Numbered from the stretch's first letter, positions 35,661 through 45,053 are shown. The stretch is DNA of 64,000 nt from Pseudomonas helmanticensis (GCF_900182985.1 NZ_FXUY01000001.1:3534001-3598000), one strand, 5' to 3'. Made by a program: numbers and translations. Notes: a model not told the origin generated them from the letters alone.

Positions 35661-35942
35661 TTACGGGCTGCCACCGGAACCGCTGTCGACCTTGCCGCCC
35701 TGCTCCTGATCGAAGAACGCCGGGATGTCATGTTGATAACTTTTCAGCCAGCGCTGCATGGCCAGTTCGCGTTCGGTCGGGGTCACGGTTTGCGGTTTCG
35801 GCGAGGCGACTTTGTTGCGGCCTTGCAGTTGCAGCCAGCCTTCGGTCTCCTGTTGCTGGGCCGAGGCGGGGCCGGCGTCGATGGCGTGACTGGTCAGCGG
35901 CAAGGTCAGCAGGCCCAGGCAGACAAGGATGGCTTTCATCAT
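35661..35942 (-). CDS. DUF3613 protein, last gene of the Tad operon
   Basis: The protein has 93 aa. A signal peptide (MKAILVCLGLLTLPLTSHA) precedes a short mature domain, TEGWLQLQGRNKVASPKPQTVTPTERELAMQRWLKSYQHDIP, and a Gly/Ser tail. Such proteins occur at the end of Tad loci in pseudomonads, so a periplasmic role in Flp pilus assembly is likely but undefined. Two ATGs are adjacent; the second (35939) has better spacing from AAGGAG. TadD lies 8 bp upstream. Confidence 0.8.
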   Translation of the reverse strand: MMKAILVCLGLLTLPLTSHAIDAGPASAQQQETEGWLQLQGRNKVASPKPQTVTPTERELAMQRWLKSYQHDIPAFFDQEQGGKVDSGSGGSP

Positions 35943-35950
35943 CGCGCTCC

Positions 35951-36640
35951 TTACTTGAGCATCGCCGTGACGGCGACGGTGGATCGGTTCGGCAGTTTGA
36001 GTTTTTCCGCGCGGCTTTGCGCTTCGCTGAATTGCGCGGGGCTCAAACCGAGGCGGCTGACCAGTTCAGCGGCACGGTTCCAGTCGTCCTGATAGAGCAG
36101 CAAGGTCACCAGATTCAGTGCCGCCAATTGATCGCTCTGCTTGAGTTCCATGGCGGTAAGAAACTCGAAACGCGCGTCGTCGATGCGCAATTGATTGAGG
36201 TACACCACGCCGAGGTCATTACGGATTTTTTCGTCGGTGGGCGCCAGACGCGCGGCGCGTTGCAGATGCGCCTGCGCCTGGCCGTAGTCGGATTTGGCCG
36301 CAGCGAGTTGTCCCAGACCGTGCTCGGCTTCGGCCGCCAGACACGAACCGAGCAGGCTGCGATACAACGGCTCGGCCTCGCTGCGCCCGAGCAGTCGATA
36401 AACCTTGGCCTTGCGCAAGCGCACGTCGGCGATGTTGTCCGGCAAGCTTTGCAGATTGGCGAGGCTGGCGTGCAGCTTGCCATCGTTGGCCATGTCATCG
36501 GCGAGGTTCAGCGACAGTTGCTGATCGGAACTCAACTTGGCGCAACTGGCCGAACCGGTCAGCGCCTCCCAAGGCATTTGCCCGGTGTTGGCACAGCCGC
36601 CAAGCAGCAGCAAACAGGCACCTGCAATCATTGCTTTCAT
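35951..36640 (-). CDS. tadD: TPR lipoprotein TadD
   Basis: The protein has 229 aa. The lipobox LLLLGGC near residue 15 places it as a lipoprotein. Tetratricopeptide-like repeats follow (~85-215), including YGQAQAHLQRAARLAPTDEKIRNDLGVVYLNQ. TadD acts as a pilotin-like helper for the RcpA secretin. It lies between TadC (10-bp gap) and the DUF3613 gene. Confidence 0.87.
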   Translation of the reverse strand: MKAMIAGACLLLLGGCANTGQMPWEALTGSASCAKLSSDQQLSLNLADDMANDGKLHASLANLQSLPDNIADVRLRKAKVYRLLGRSEAEPLYRSLLGSCLAAEAEHGLGQLAAAKSDYGQAQAHLQRAARLAPTDEKIRNDLGVVYLNQLRIDDARFEFLTAMELKQSDQLAALNLVTLLLYQDDWNRAAELVSRLGLSPAQFSEAQSRAEKLKLPNRSTVAVTAMLK

Positions 36641-36650
36641 CACGATCCCT

Positions 36651-37541
36651 CTAGGCTCCCAACGCTTTCGCCAGGGCGGTGAAACCCGGGCCGGCCAGGA
36701 CAATCAATAACGCCGGGAAGAGAAACAGCATCATCACGACGGACATTTTCGCGGACATCTTGGAGATGTATTCCTGCAGACGCGTCAGGCGCCGGTCATC
36801 CAGTAATTGCTTGAGCGCCAGCAACGACTTCATCGCGCCGCCACCCTGATACAGCAACTGCTGGAGTATCACGCAGGTGTCGGTGAACTCATCGACCGCC
36901 AGTAACTGCGTGGCTTTGTTCAACTCTTCGCCCAGTTCGAGGCCGGAGTCGACACGGCTCAACACCAGGCGCAATTCATACGTCAGCACCGGCAACAACG
37001 CCTGACCTTCATGGCTGAGCACGCGCAACGCCTGCTCCACGGCCATGCCGGATTCGAAGAGAATGCGCAACAGTGGAATGAACGTGCCGATCTCGCTGGC
37101 CAGTTGTTTTTGCCGACGCGCGACGGCGATCACCAACAGGCGCTTGGGCAACAGATAGCCGACGCCAAGCGCGAACAACGGCGCGATCCACTGTTTTTCC
37201 ACCGCCGGGAAAAACACCGATTGCAGCAACACCGTCAGCGCCAGCAACAGCAGTGGCGAGCCGATCTGGCAAGCCGCGAACAGTGAACGCTGACGCGCAC
37301 TGCGCCAGCCAACTCGGTTAAGCAGCGACTGGGTTTCGTTGTCGAGTTTGACGCTGCGCTGGCCGACCTTGCTGTCGCCGAGCACTTGCAGAAGGTTGCC
37401 AAACCGGTTCTGGCGCAGCAGATCACCTTCCAGACGACGGCTGATCTGCCGGGCGCGGCGGCGCTGTTCCAGCAGGCCGGTGAGGAGTAAGGCGGCGGCG
37501 CCGAGCAGAAGCAGCGCGCTGATCATCAAGGGTGTGGTCAT
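36651..37541 (-). CDS. tadC: Tad inner-membrane platform protein TadC
   Basis: The protein has 296 aa, a T2SSF-domain protein with an N-terminal helix, a cytoplasmic four-helix core (EIGTFIPLLRILFESGMAVEQALRVLSHEG) and two C-terminal helices. It partners TadB in the pilus assembly platform. The ATG at 37541 overlaps the TadB stop by 4 bp; upstream in-frame sequence overlaps TadB and was excluded. Confidence 0.9.
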   Translation of the reverse strand: MTTPLMISALLLLGAAALLLTGLLEQRRRARQISRRLEGDLLRQNRFGNLLQVLGDSKVGQRSVKLDNETQSLLNRVGWRSARQRSLFAACQIGSPLLLLALTVLLQSVFFPAVEKQWIAPLFALGVGYLLPKRLLVIAVARRQKQLASEIGTFIPLLRILFESGMAVEQALRVLSHEGQALLPVLTYELRLVLSRVDSGLELGEELNKATQLLAVDEFTDTCVILQQLLYQGGGAMKSLLALKQLLDDRRLTRLQEYISKMSAKMSVVMMLFLFPALLIVLAGPGFTALAKALGA

Positions 37542-38422
37542 AGGCTGCGCAACATCCGCCAGAGCAACAGACTGCCGATCACCTGCATGCCGAAGGCCGT
37601 GGCCAGCATTCGTTGCCCCGAAGGGTCGTGCCACATGGCGACCAGATAAATCGGATTGGCCATCAGAAAATAACCGGCCATGACAATCGGCAGCAAACCC
37701 AGCACCCAAGCAGTGAGGCGGGTTTCGCCGGTCATCGCGCGCAACTGGCGCGAGGCCTGATCGCGCTCGCGGATCATCTTGATGAGGTTTTCCAGCAGTT
37801 CGCTGGCGTTGCCGCCGTAACGGTGATTGACCTTGAGGCCGAGGGCGAACAAACGGAATTCATCACGCTCGTACAGCTCCGCCAAGTCCGACACCGCGTC
37901 CGGCAGGCTCACGCCCAACTGCACGTTGCGCTGGACCCGGCCCATGGCGTTTTTCAGCGGGTCTTCGCTGGCTTCGATGCCGCCCAGCACGGCATCGGCG
38001 AGGGTGCGCCCGGACTTCAAACTGCGCACGGTGTGGTCGAGCAATTGCGGCAGTTGTTCGATCATCCGCCGCAAGCGCCGTTGGTAACGCCAGCTGACAA
38101 ACAGGCGCACGGCCAGCGGCGGCAGCACGATCAACACCAGCAAACCGAGCACACCGGCAAGGGCAAAACCGATCAGCATGGCGAATGCCCACAACAGCAA
38201 CCACAGGCCTAGGCGATCCGTCGGCCGACCGAGACCTGCACGCAAAAAAGCGCGCTCCAGTCCCGCCCAACGTGGCGCGTCTGCTGTCAGTTGTGGCAGG
38301 CCCTGATTCAGCCGATCAAGCACACGCTCGGTGCCGCCCTGGCGCCAGCCGTTGTAGAACAGGCGCAGCGACAACCCGAGCAAGCCCAGGCAAATCACGA
38401 TCAGCAGCAACGGTTTGAGCAT
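37538..38422 (-). CDS. tadB: Tad inner-membrane platform protein TadB
   Basis: The protein has 294 aa. Helices near residues 1-20 and 87-118 frame a T2SSF core (RMIEQLPQLLDHTVRSLKSGRTLADAVLGG) with the C-terminal membrane helix pair. It forms the pilus platform with TadC and is driven by TadA. It is 10 bp downstream of tadA and overlaps tadC. Confidence 0.9.
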   Translation of the reverse strand: MLKPLLLIVICLGLLGLSLRLFYNGWRQGGTERVLDRLNQGLPQLTADAPRWAGLERAFLRAGLGRPTDRLGLWLLLWAFAMLIGFALAGVLGLLVLIVLPPLAVRLFVSWRYQRRLRRMIEQLPQLLDHTVRSLKSGRTLADAVLGGIEASEDPLKNAMGRVQRNVQLGVSLPDAVSDLAELYERDEFRLFALGLKVNHRYGGNASELLENLIKMIRERDQASRQLRAMTGETRLTAWVLGLLPIVMAGYFLMANPIYLVAMWHDPSGQRMLATAFGMQVIGSLLLWRMLRSL

Positions 38423-38432
38423 GCCGTGGCCC

Positions 38433-39704
38433 TCAGTGCGCCAGCGTCGGTTCGCGACGCAGCTTGTCGCCCGCCGGGTTGACCGCTTCGCGCAGGAAAC
38501 CGAAACCGGTGCGCCGGTCGAGGCGAAACAGCGTATTGGTCACATAGACGTCATCGCGCACGCCGACCACCTCGACCACTTCGCTGACGCAGCGCCGCCC
38601 ATCAGGCATGCGCGTCAGTTGAATCACCACATCGAGCGCGGCACAGATCATCTGCCGCAACGTGCGTTCGGCAATGGTGCGACCGGTCAGGCCGACCAGG
38701 GTTTCCAGGCGCAGCAAAGCGTCCTGCGCGTTGTTGGCGTGCACGGTACTCATCGAACCGTCGTGGCCGGTGTTCATGGCGGTCAGCACGTCGACCACTT
38801 CGACGCCGCGAATCTCGCCGAGGATGATCCGGTCGGGACGCATGCGCAGGGCGTTGCGGATCAGGTCGCTGGCCTTCACTTCACCGTGGCCCTCGGCATT
38901 CGGCGGGCGGGTTTCCAGGCGCACGACGTGCGGGTGGCCGAGCTGCAATTCGGCGACGTCTTCGATGGTCACCAGACGTTCGTGCGGGTTGATCAACTGG
39001 CTGAGAATGTTCAGCAGCGTGGTCTTGCCGGTGCCGGTGCCGCCGCTGATGAGAATGTTGCAGCGCTTGCCCACCGCCTCTTCGATGAAGTCGTAGATCG
39101 CCTGATCAATGGTCTGCATCGCCATCAGGTCGGTGCTCTTGAGCATGTCCTTGCGAAATTTGCGGATCGACAGACACGGCCCGTCGAGGGCAATCGGCGG
39201 AATGATCGCGTTGACCCGGCTGCCATCCGGCAAACGCGCATCGACCATCGGCGACGACTCGTCGAGACGCCGCCCGAGTGGCGCAAGAATGCGCTGCATG
39301 ACCCGTTCGACGTGGTGCGCATCGATAAAGCGCAGGTCGCTGAGGTGCAACACGCCATCGCGTTCGATGAACACCCGGTGCGGGCCGTTGACCAGAATCT
39401 CGGTCACGGCGCTGTCGCGCAGCAGCACTTCCAGCGGGCCGAAACCGGTCAGTTCGTCGACGATTTCTTCGGCCAGACGCTCCATTTCATAACGCGAAAT
39501 CGCCAGGTGCAGGCGCGCGATGTATTCGGCGACTTTGTCGATGACGAACTGCGAGAGCACCTGCCGCGAGCCTTCCAGCAGGTTTTTCCCAGACTCTTCA
39601 ATGGCGTCGATGATGTAGCGGTGCAGCACCAGTTTCAGACCGTCGTGGTCGGTGTTGCCGGGCGCAGCGCGCTGCGGGCCACCGAACAGTTGTTCGCTGC
39701 TCAT
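38433..39704 (-). CDS. tadA: Tad pilus ATPase TadA (CpaF)
   Basis: The protein has 423 aa, a secretion ATPase of the VirB11/CpaF group. Walker A GGTGTGKTT (221-229), Asp box VTIEDVAELQL, Walker B RIILGEIRG and a His box (STVHANNA) are visible. It powers assembly, and possibly retraction, of the Flp pilus. It overlaps tadZ by 4 bp. Confidence 0.94.
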   Translation of the reverse strand: MSSEQLFGGPQRAAPGNTDHDGLKLVLHRYIIDAIEESGKNLLEGSRQVLSQFVIDKVAEYIARLHLAISRYEMERLAEEIVDELTGFGPLEVLLRDSAVTEILVNGPHRVFIERDGVLHLSDLRFIDAHHVERVMQRILAPLGRRLDESSPMVDARLPDGSRVNAIIPPIALDGPCLSIRKFRKDMLKSTDLMAMQTIDQAIYDFIEEAVGKRCNILISGGTGTGKTTLLNILSQLINPHERLVTIEDVAELQLGHPHVVRLETRPPNAEGHGEVKASDLIRNALRMRPDRIILGEIRGVEVVDVLTAMNTGHDGSMSTVHANNAQDALLRLETLVGLTGRTIAERTLRQMICAALDVVIQLTRMPDGRRCVSEVVEVVGVRDDVYVTNTLFRLDRRTGFGFLREAVNPAGDKLRREPTLAH

Positions 39705-40891
39705 GACGTGCCTCGCAAGCGGTTGAACCAGTTGGCCTTGGGTTTGGCCAGGCCTTCGGAGCGTTTTGCCAGGCGTTCGCCGAGGGCGCGCAGGCTTTGG
39801 CTGATGGCTTCACGCGGGGCCAGTTCGAACAGGGTGACGCCCTGGTTTTTCGCGTTGAGGCGGATCTCCGGACTGAACGCCAACACCGCGATCACTTCGA
39901 GGCCAAAGGTCTTGCCGAGGGTTTCGGAATCCGGTGCGACGTTGCGCAGGTAGCGGTCGATCAACAACCGGCCGTGGTCGAGTTTCATGCCTTTCTCGCG
40001 CCACAGATTGAGCACCGCGAGGTTGCGCCGACAGTCGAGGACGTTCTGGTCGGTGTACCACAGCAGCTTGTCGCAATGGCTGACGAACGTGCGCAGCGCT
40101 TCACTGTCGGGCTGGCCGGTGAGGTTGACGACGATGTGCTGGAAGTGTTGGCGCAAGGCGCTGAGCAACATGTACAACTCGGCGGCGCTGGTGCGCTCCA
40201 GTGGCTCGTCACTGGCGGCGTACGCGAGAATGCGCAAGCCCGCTTCGGCGCTGGTGAAGGCGCTGTCGATCAGCGTTGCATCAAGACGCCGCAAATGCCG
40301 CAGCGCATCGCCGAAATGAAACGAGCTTTCCAGCCCGAGCAAGGCCAGGCTGTCGCCGCGCGGCAAACCCAGATCAAGCAGCAACGTCTGCTGTCCGCTC
40401 TTCTGCACCACCAGCGCCATGTGGTTGGCCAGCAGCGCGCCGTCTGCGTTGCTTTGCACGCCATAAAGCACAGTCAGACCACCGAGTTGGGTATTCGGCG
40501 TGACGGCTGGCAGGCGTTTGCTCAAGCGCCGTACCAGCCCGGCGACTTCACTGGAGCGCGAGCCATAAGCGACGAAATCCCGCGCACCGGCACGCATCGC
40601 GTTGAGCACCAACTGATTGTCCATGCCGTCGCCGAGGGCGACGATGGCGAGCATCGGTTTGGCTTCGAGCACGCCTTCGATCAACGCGCTCTGCGCGACC
40701 AGATGATCGCGATCCAGCCCGACGAACACCAGGCTGGCGAAGGTCACGTCGACCAGCGCAAGCAACTCGTCAAGGCTGCCGCCACCGGCGCTGACCACTT
40801 GGCCGAGCGGCGCCAACGCGCCCTGCAACCACTCCAGATCAGTGTCGTTGCGAGTGATGGCGAGGAAGGTCTGACTGAGGCTCTGGCTCAT
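39701..40891 (-). CDS. tadZ: Tad pilus localisation protein TadZ (CpaE)
   Basis: The protein has 396 aa. An N-terminal receiver-like domain (TFLAITRNDTDLEWLQGAL) precedes a ParA/MinD-type domain. The expected KGGxGKT P-loop is replaced by YGVQSNADGALLANH, with no lysine, so ATP hydrolysis is doubtful. The following LLLDLGLPRGD motif is kept. TadZ marks the pole and positions the pilus apparatus. It overlaps both rcpA and tadA by 4 bp. Confidence 0.85.
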   Translation of the reverse strand: MSQSLSQTFLAITRNDTDLEWLQGALAPLGQVVSAGGGSLDELLALVDVTFASLVFVGLDRDHLVAQSALIEGVLEAKPMLAIVALGDGMDNQLVLNAMRAGARDFVAYGSRSSEVAGLVRRLSKRLPAVTPNTQLGGLTVLYGVQSNADGALLANHMALVVQKSGQQTLLLDLGLPRGDSLALLGLESSFHFGDALRHLRRLDATLIDSAFTSAEAGLRILAYAASDEPLERTSAAELYMLLSALRQHFQHIVVNLTGQPDSEALRTFVSHCDKLLWYTDQNVLDCRRNLAVLNLWREKGMKLDHGRLLIDRYLRNVAPDSETLGKTFGLEVIAVLAFSPEIRLNAKNQGVTLFELAPREAISQSLRALGERLAKRSEGLAKPKANWFNRLRGTS

Positions 40892-42162
40892 TGCGATAAC
40901 CCACTGCGTTTATCGAAGTTGCCGTTTTCAAGGAAGTACAGGCGATACCAGTTCGGGTCGTAGTTGCGCAGTTTTTCACCCGGTAGCGAAGGCAATGGCG
41001 CGTTGACTGCCAATGGCTGCACCAGGTGGGGGGTGACGATCATCAGCAATTCGCGCTCTTCGCGATTGATCGATGAGTTGCGGAAAAACGCGCCGATGAT
41101 CGGGATGTCGCCGAGGCCGGGAAACTTGTTCACTTGGGACGCGTTTTGGGTGCTGATCAAGCCGCTGATGACGAAGCTTTCACCATCGGCCAGCGAGATG
41201 CTGGTGTCGGTACGGCGGATGGTGAACGCCGGCACGGTTGTGCCGCCGATGGTCACGCCATTGTTGTAGTCCAGCTCGCTGACTTCCGGCGCGACCTTGA
41301 GGGCAATGCGGTCGCGGCCAACGACGGTTGGCGTCAGGGTCAGGCGGATACCGAACTCCTTGTACTCGATGGAGTAGCTGTTGCTGTTGGCGCTCGGTAC
41401 CGGAATCGGAATTTCGCCGCCGGCGAGGAAGCTCGCGCTCTGCCCGCTCAACGCCACCAGGCTCGGCCGCGCCAGGGTGTAGGCGAAACCGCTGCCTTCC
41501 AGCGCATTGACGATGCCGAGGAATTTGCTGCTGCCGCCACCCCAAACGATGTTGAACATGTCGTTGGCCAGCGGAATGCTCGGTACGGCGATGCGCGGGT
41601 CGGGCAAGTTGCGCAGCGGCACGAAACCCGGCGTAACGGCAGTGTTGGGCACCGTGCCCGGACCGCCAAACAGAAAGTTGTTGGAACCCTTGCCGTAAAT
41701 CGACGTGCCCGCCTCTTTCAATTTGGTGCGGCTGACTTCAACAAAGCGAATATCAGTCTGCACTTGCGACGGCAGGGTCGGATCGTCTGTCGCCGGCAGT
41801 GCCACCGCAGTCATTGCCGCACTGGCCTTGCCCTGCACAAACACCATGCTCTGGCGCGGTGAACTGGCGCAGGCTGTCCAGATCATCAGCGTGGTTGCGC
41901 CGGGCGCGACGCCGGTGAGCAAAACACCTTGATCACCGGTCACGCGCACGTCGGCAATTTTCGGATCGCCGACCGCCACGCGGGTGATCGCCACGGGTGA
42001 TTGCAGTGCCTGTTGCAGACCTTCGCCGACTTCCAGCGTCGACGGTAACGGACCAAGTGCGGCGCAGTTGCCGACCGCGGCGACCGCGCTGCCGATCGAG
42101 GCGACGCTCAGCAGCGAGGCCCGGAGCAAGCCGTTGAACAGGGGCGTGAAGCATTTGCGCAT
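40888..42162 (-). CDS. rcpA: Tad outer-membrane secretin RcpA (CpaC)
   Basis: The protein has 424 aa. A signal peptide precedes a BON/secretin N1-type region and the C-terminal secretin domain ([30 protein letters not shown]… [17 protein letters not shown]… [10 protein letters not shown]). It forms the outer-membrane channel for the Flp pilus. It overlaps tadZ by 4 bp and follows rcpC by 21 bp. Confidence 0.92.
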   Translation of the reverse strand: MRKCFTPLFNGLLRASLLSVASIGSAVAAVGNCAALGPLPSTLEVGEGLQQALQSPVAITRVAVGDPKIADVRVTGDQGVLLTGVAPGATTLMIWTACASSPRQSMVFVQGKASAAMTAVALPATDDPTLPSQVQTDIRFVEVSRTKLKEAGTSIYGKGSNNFLFGGPGTVPNTAVTPGFVPLRNLPDPRIAVPSIPLANDMFNIVWGGGSSKFLGIVNALEGSGFAYTLARPSLVALSGQSASFLAGGEIPIPVPSANSNSYSIEYKEFGIRLTLTPTVVGRDRIALKVAPEVSELDYNNGVTIGGTTVPAFTIRRTDTSISLADGESFVISGLISTQNASQVNKFPGLGDIPIIGAFFRNSSINREERELLMIVTPHLVQPLAVNAPLPSLPGEKLRNYDPNWYRLYFLENGNFDKRSGLSQ

Positions 42163-42183
42163 GTAAAGGCGTCCTTGCTCGAA

Positions 42184-43134
42184 TCAGGGAGTGGGTTGAG
42201 CGTTTTCGGCACCACGGATGACTTCCACGGTCGCTTTGCGCGCCGTCGGCTGCCCCGCCACGGCGAGAGGCCTGGGCGGTGGCGAGAGTGACAGTTGGCT
42301 GAACTCGATCAACTCGCGACGCGGCGTATCGAGCTGTCTGGCGACATCGTTGGCACCGGCCCAGTATTTCGCCAGTTGCTGTTCATCGGCGCTGCGCACC
42401 GCCAGGCGCAAGACGCCGGCACCGGACGCCAGCATCAAACGGCTGAGCAAGGCTTCCGGCACCGCCAGCACCACGCTGCGTGCAGCCATTCGCTGTTGTT
42501 CCTGCTTGAGTCGTTCATCGTCGCTGCGCGCCGGGCTGGTGGGTTGACCGTCGTTGGTCAGGCCCATCTGGCTGCCGACACCGAGCACGCGCACCGCTGG
42601 CACCACCAACTGCGCCGACGGCTGTGGATTGTTTTCGTCCTTGCGCAAAAACAGCAGCACATCGACGTAATCGCCCGGCGCCAGTTGCCCGCCAGCATTG
42701 ATCACTTCATCCACGGCCACCGCCAGCGCGCGCTCACCGGGACGAATCATTCGCGCCAATTGGCTGCCGGGTTCGAAGCTTTCTTCACTCAGCCAACTGC
42801 CGGCACTCAACGGCCGCCATGGTGTGCGGCCGACGACTTGATCGACAGTACTGAGGCTGCCAGCAGGCGCGGTGCGCAGTTTTTCCACGGCGACATCGGC
42901 GGCGGTGATTTTGCCGAACGGCGCGATGTCGCGTAGCAACACTACTACCGGTTGGCGGGTCGGATCTTCAACGGGCGCCGCCGGTGCAGCGACGGGGGCA
43001 ACGGGGGCGACCGCAACCGGTGCGGCGACAGGTTCCACGGGCGGTTGCCGACTCAATGTCAGCCCCCAATATCCGGCAATGATGGCACCCAGCAAAAACA
43101 AGCCGGCCAGGCCCAGAGTGATGCGACTGTTCAT
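42184..43134 (-). CDS. rcpC: Tad assembly protein RcpC (CpaB)
   Basis: The protein has 316 aa. One N-terminal membrane anchor (ITLGLAGLFLLGAIIAGYWGL) is followed by a Pro/Ala/Val-rich linker, a SAF domain (PVVVLLRDIAPFGKITAADVAVEKL) and a C-terminal RcpC domain. It works with the secretin RcpA. It is the first gene of the eight-gene minus-strand operon and faces flp across a 338-bp gap. Confidence 0.9.
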   Translation of the reverse strand: MNSRITLGLAGLFLLGAIIAGYWGLTLSRQPPVEPVAAPVAVAPVAPVAAPAAPVEDPTRQPVVVLLRDIAPFGKITAADVAVEKLRTAPAGSLSTVDQVVGRTPWRPLSAGSWLSEESFEPGSQLARMIRPGERALAVAVDEVINAGGQLAPGDYVDVLLFLRKDENNPQPSAQLVVPAVRVLGVGSQMGLTNDGQPTSPARSDDERLKQEQQRMAARSVVLAVPEALLSRLMLASGAGVLRLAVRSADEQQLAKYWAGANDVARQLDTPRRELIEFSQLSLSPPPRPLAVAGQPTARKATVEVIRGAENAQPTP

Positions 43135-43472
43135 GACGGCTCTCCCTTTCCCGCTGCGCGTTCTGTCTTATGCAATGACCCGTAACTTCCAACGAGATAA
43201 ATTCGCAATCAGGCAGCTATGAACAAGTAACTATTTCGCTATTTGACGGTAGTCCAGCGCGAACAAAACGCCATTAACAGCGATGAAATATCCAACGAAA
43301 GTAGGAGGCTAAAGCGCCAAACATGGTTTTTTAGTGTAATTGCGCCAACTAATACTTTGGCGTTAATACGTTCTTACAGTTGTTGGGCCGGGGAATGCCG
43401 ACAATGCTGATGCTGGCACAGGGAAATCATGTTGCGAACGCGCAACACCTGGCGTGCTCAAGGAGAATCCTC
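43135..43472. other. Divergent rcpC-flp promoter region
   Basis: 338 bp, AT-richer than its surroundings. It holds GCGCCAA at 43314-43320 and 43342-43348, the dyad plus TTAATAC element (43343-43369) and the flp leader. No gene is visible. Confidence 0.7.
43343..43369 (+). promoter_or_regulatory. Candidate PprB-type promoter element of flp
   Basis: CGCCAA (43343-43348)-N8-TTGGCG (43357-43362) is followed at once by TTAATAC (43363-43369), 103 bp before flp. The GCGCCAA half also occurs 28 bp upstream. The same layout precedes the repeat lipoprotein gene at 31176-31201. In P. aeruginosa, PprB activates flp; the link to this sequence is inferred. Confidence 0.55.
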
Positions 43473-43673
43473 ATGTCGTATTCCCACATTGCGCAAAAAA
43501 TCAAATCGCAAGTCGCCTTCTTCAAAGGCCTGGCCAAAGACACCGAGGGCGCGTCCGCCATCGAATATGCGCTGGTGGTCGGCCTCGTGGCGCTGGTGAT
43601 CGCAGCCTTCGGTAACGGCATCGGCACTCAGGTCACCGCGATCCTGACCCGGATCCAGACGGCACTCACCTGA
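43473..43673 (+). CDS. flp: Flp-type pilin
   Basis: The precursor has 66 aa. The Tad prepilin cleavage site is G26|A27 (EGASAIEYA), with the conserved Glu-Tyr pair E31-Y32 and a hydrophobic helix. The mature pilin is ~40 aa, normal for Flp. AGGAGA precedes the ATG at 43473. It is processed by the FppA peptidase (45073) and assembled by the adjacent Tad machinery. Confidence 0.95.
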   Translation: MSYSHIAQKIKSQVAFFKGLAKDTEGASAIEYALVVGLVALVIAAFGNGIGTQVTAILTRIQTALT

Positions 43674-43744
43674 TCGGACCGATAACTTGTCAATGCGGCC
43701 ATTGGGTTCTAACGTCAGCACTCAGTCCATTGCAGGTGTTGCCT

Positions 43745-44152
43745 ATGAACTCTCCACACACTTCACGCCAGCAGTTGCTCCTCGTCGACGATGAGGAGGA
43801 CGCACTGCTGGAGCTGGCGGAGTTGCTGGAGGGCGAAGGCTTCACCTGTCATACCGCGACGTCGGTGAAACTGGCCCTGCACCATCTCACTCGCCATCCC
43901 GATATTGCGCTGGTGATTACCGATCTGCGCATGCCGGAAGAAAGCGGCATGTCGCTGATCAAGCGTCTGCGCGAACATACCTCGCGCCAGCATCTGCCGG
44001 TGATCGTGACGTCCGGGCATGCCGATATGGAAGATGTCAGCGACATGTTGCGCTTGCAGGTGCTGGACCTGTTTCGCAAGCCGATCTATCACGTGCGCCT
44101 GCTGGAAACCCTGGACAACCTGTTTCCCAAGGCCAAGGCGAATCAAGGTTGA
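43745..44152 (+). CDS. Receiver-only response regulator beside flp
   Basis: The protein has 135 aa in a single receiver domain without an output domain. It shows the acidic pair DD (15-16), phosphoacceptor D60 in VITDLRMPEESG, the VTSGH threonine/serine switch region and K112 in FRKP. It lies between flp (71-bp gap) and the convergent pprB gene. The P. aeruginosa Tad locus has no such gene as far as I recall. It could be a phosphate sink or shuttle for the PprA kinase. Confidence 0.85.
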   Translation: MNSPHTSRQQLLLVDDEEDALLELAELLEGEGFTCHTATSVKLALHHLTRHPDIALVITDLRMPEESGMSLIKRLREHTSRQHLPVIVTSGHADMEDVSDMLRLQVLDLFRKPIYHVRLLETLDNLFPKAKANQG

Positions 44153-44189
44153 GGCAGGGGGTTTTAATTGTTGCCGGAACCCACTGCGA

Positions 44190-44966
44190 TCAGTGCGCGG
44201 TCACCCGTTGACGCAAGCCGGAATTGCTCGGCGATAACGCCAGGGCCAATTGGGTGCGGTTATGCATGTGCGTCAGACGCAGCACTTGCGAGACGTAGAG
44301 TTTCACCGTGTTCTCGGTAATCCCCAGTTCGCAGGCGATCTGATAGTTGGTCTGGCCTTTGCCCACCAGCCTGGCGACATCGAGCTGGCGCGGCGACAGT
44401 TGATTGAAGATCGCGGGTATTTCCACGGTTTCGCCTTCGCCTTGCTCTTCTTCACTCGAAGACGTGGGGCCACGGCGGACTTTGTCGAGGTCCTGGTACA
44501 GGTCGTCGATCGACTCGGAGAGGTATTGCAGCTTTTGATTGAGGTTGCCGAGTTGCAGGGTTTTCTGCCGTTCGGCCAACACCGCTTCCTGACGACGCAA
44601 ACCTTCAAGCAGTTCGTCCAGGTTCACCGGTTTCTGGTAGTAGTCGGCAATCCCGGCTCGCAACGCCTTGATCACGTCCTGCTTGTCGGCCCGCCCAGTG
44701 AGCATGATCGCTTCAAAGAACCGCTGCTTGCCCGCCAAGCGTTGCAGCTCTTGCACCAGCTCAATGCCGTCCATGTCCGGCATGTGCAGATCGCAAAGCA
44801 CCAGGCCGATGGCAGGGTCTTGGCTGAACTGGTCGATCGCCTGCTGGCTCGATTCGCACGGCACACAGCGGTAACCGCTGCTTTCGATGAATTCGCAGAG
44901 TTCTTCAACAATCAGCGGTTGATCGTCGACCACCAGAACTTTTACAGCAGACGTTAGCTTGCTCAC
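44190..44966 (-). CDS. pprB: Two-component response regulator PprB
   Basis: The protein has 258 aa. The receiver domain has DD (14-15), phosphoacceptor D59 (VLCDLHMPDMDG) and the K in YYQKP. A coiled-coil linker (~125-160) and an acidic SSSEEEQGEGE stretch precede a LuxR/NarL-type HTH (LSPRQLDVARLVGKGQTNYQIACELGITENTVKLY, 188-225). In P. aeruginosa PprB drives flp-tad and other surface genes with its kinase PprA. Two dyads (45021-45053) lie just upstream. Confidence 0.88.
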   Translation of the reverse strand: MSKLTSAVKVLVVDDQPLIVEELCEFIESSGYRCVPCESSQQAIDQFSQDPAIGLVLCDLHMPDMDGIELVQELQRLAGKQRFFEAIMLTGRADKQDVIKALRAGIADYYQKPVNLDELLEGLRRQEAVLAERQKTLQLGNLNQKLQYLSESIDDLYQDLDKVRRGPTSSSEEEQGEGETVEIPAIFNQLSPRQLDVARLVGKGQTNYQIACELGITENTVKLYVSQVLRLTHMHNRTQLALALSPSNSGLRQRVTAH

Positions 44967-45020
44967 TTGCTACTCCATGCCCAGGCCAAAGGCTGACCGT
45001 TCCTGTAATAACGCTGATTT

Positions 45021-45053
45021 GAAAGTAGACCCACTTTCCTACTATGTACATAG
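45021..45053. promoter_or_regulatory. Two adjacent dyads upstream of pprB
   Basis: GAAAGT-N6-ACTTTC at 45021-45038, and the perfect 12-bp palindrome CTATGTACATAG at 45042-45053, in the 106-bp gap between fppA and pprB. They are candidate operators for pprB. The binder is unknown. Confidence 0.5.
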
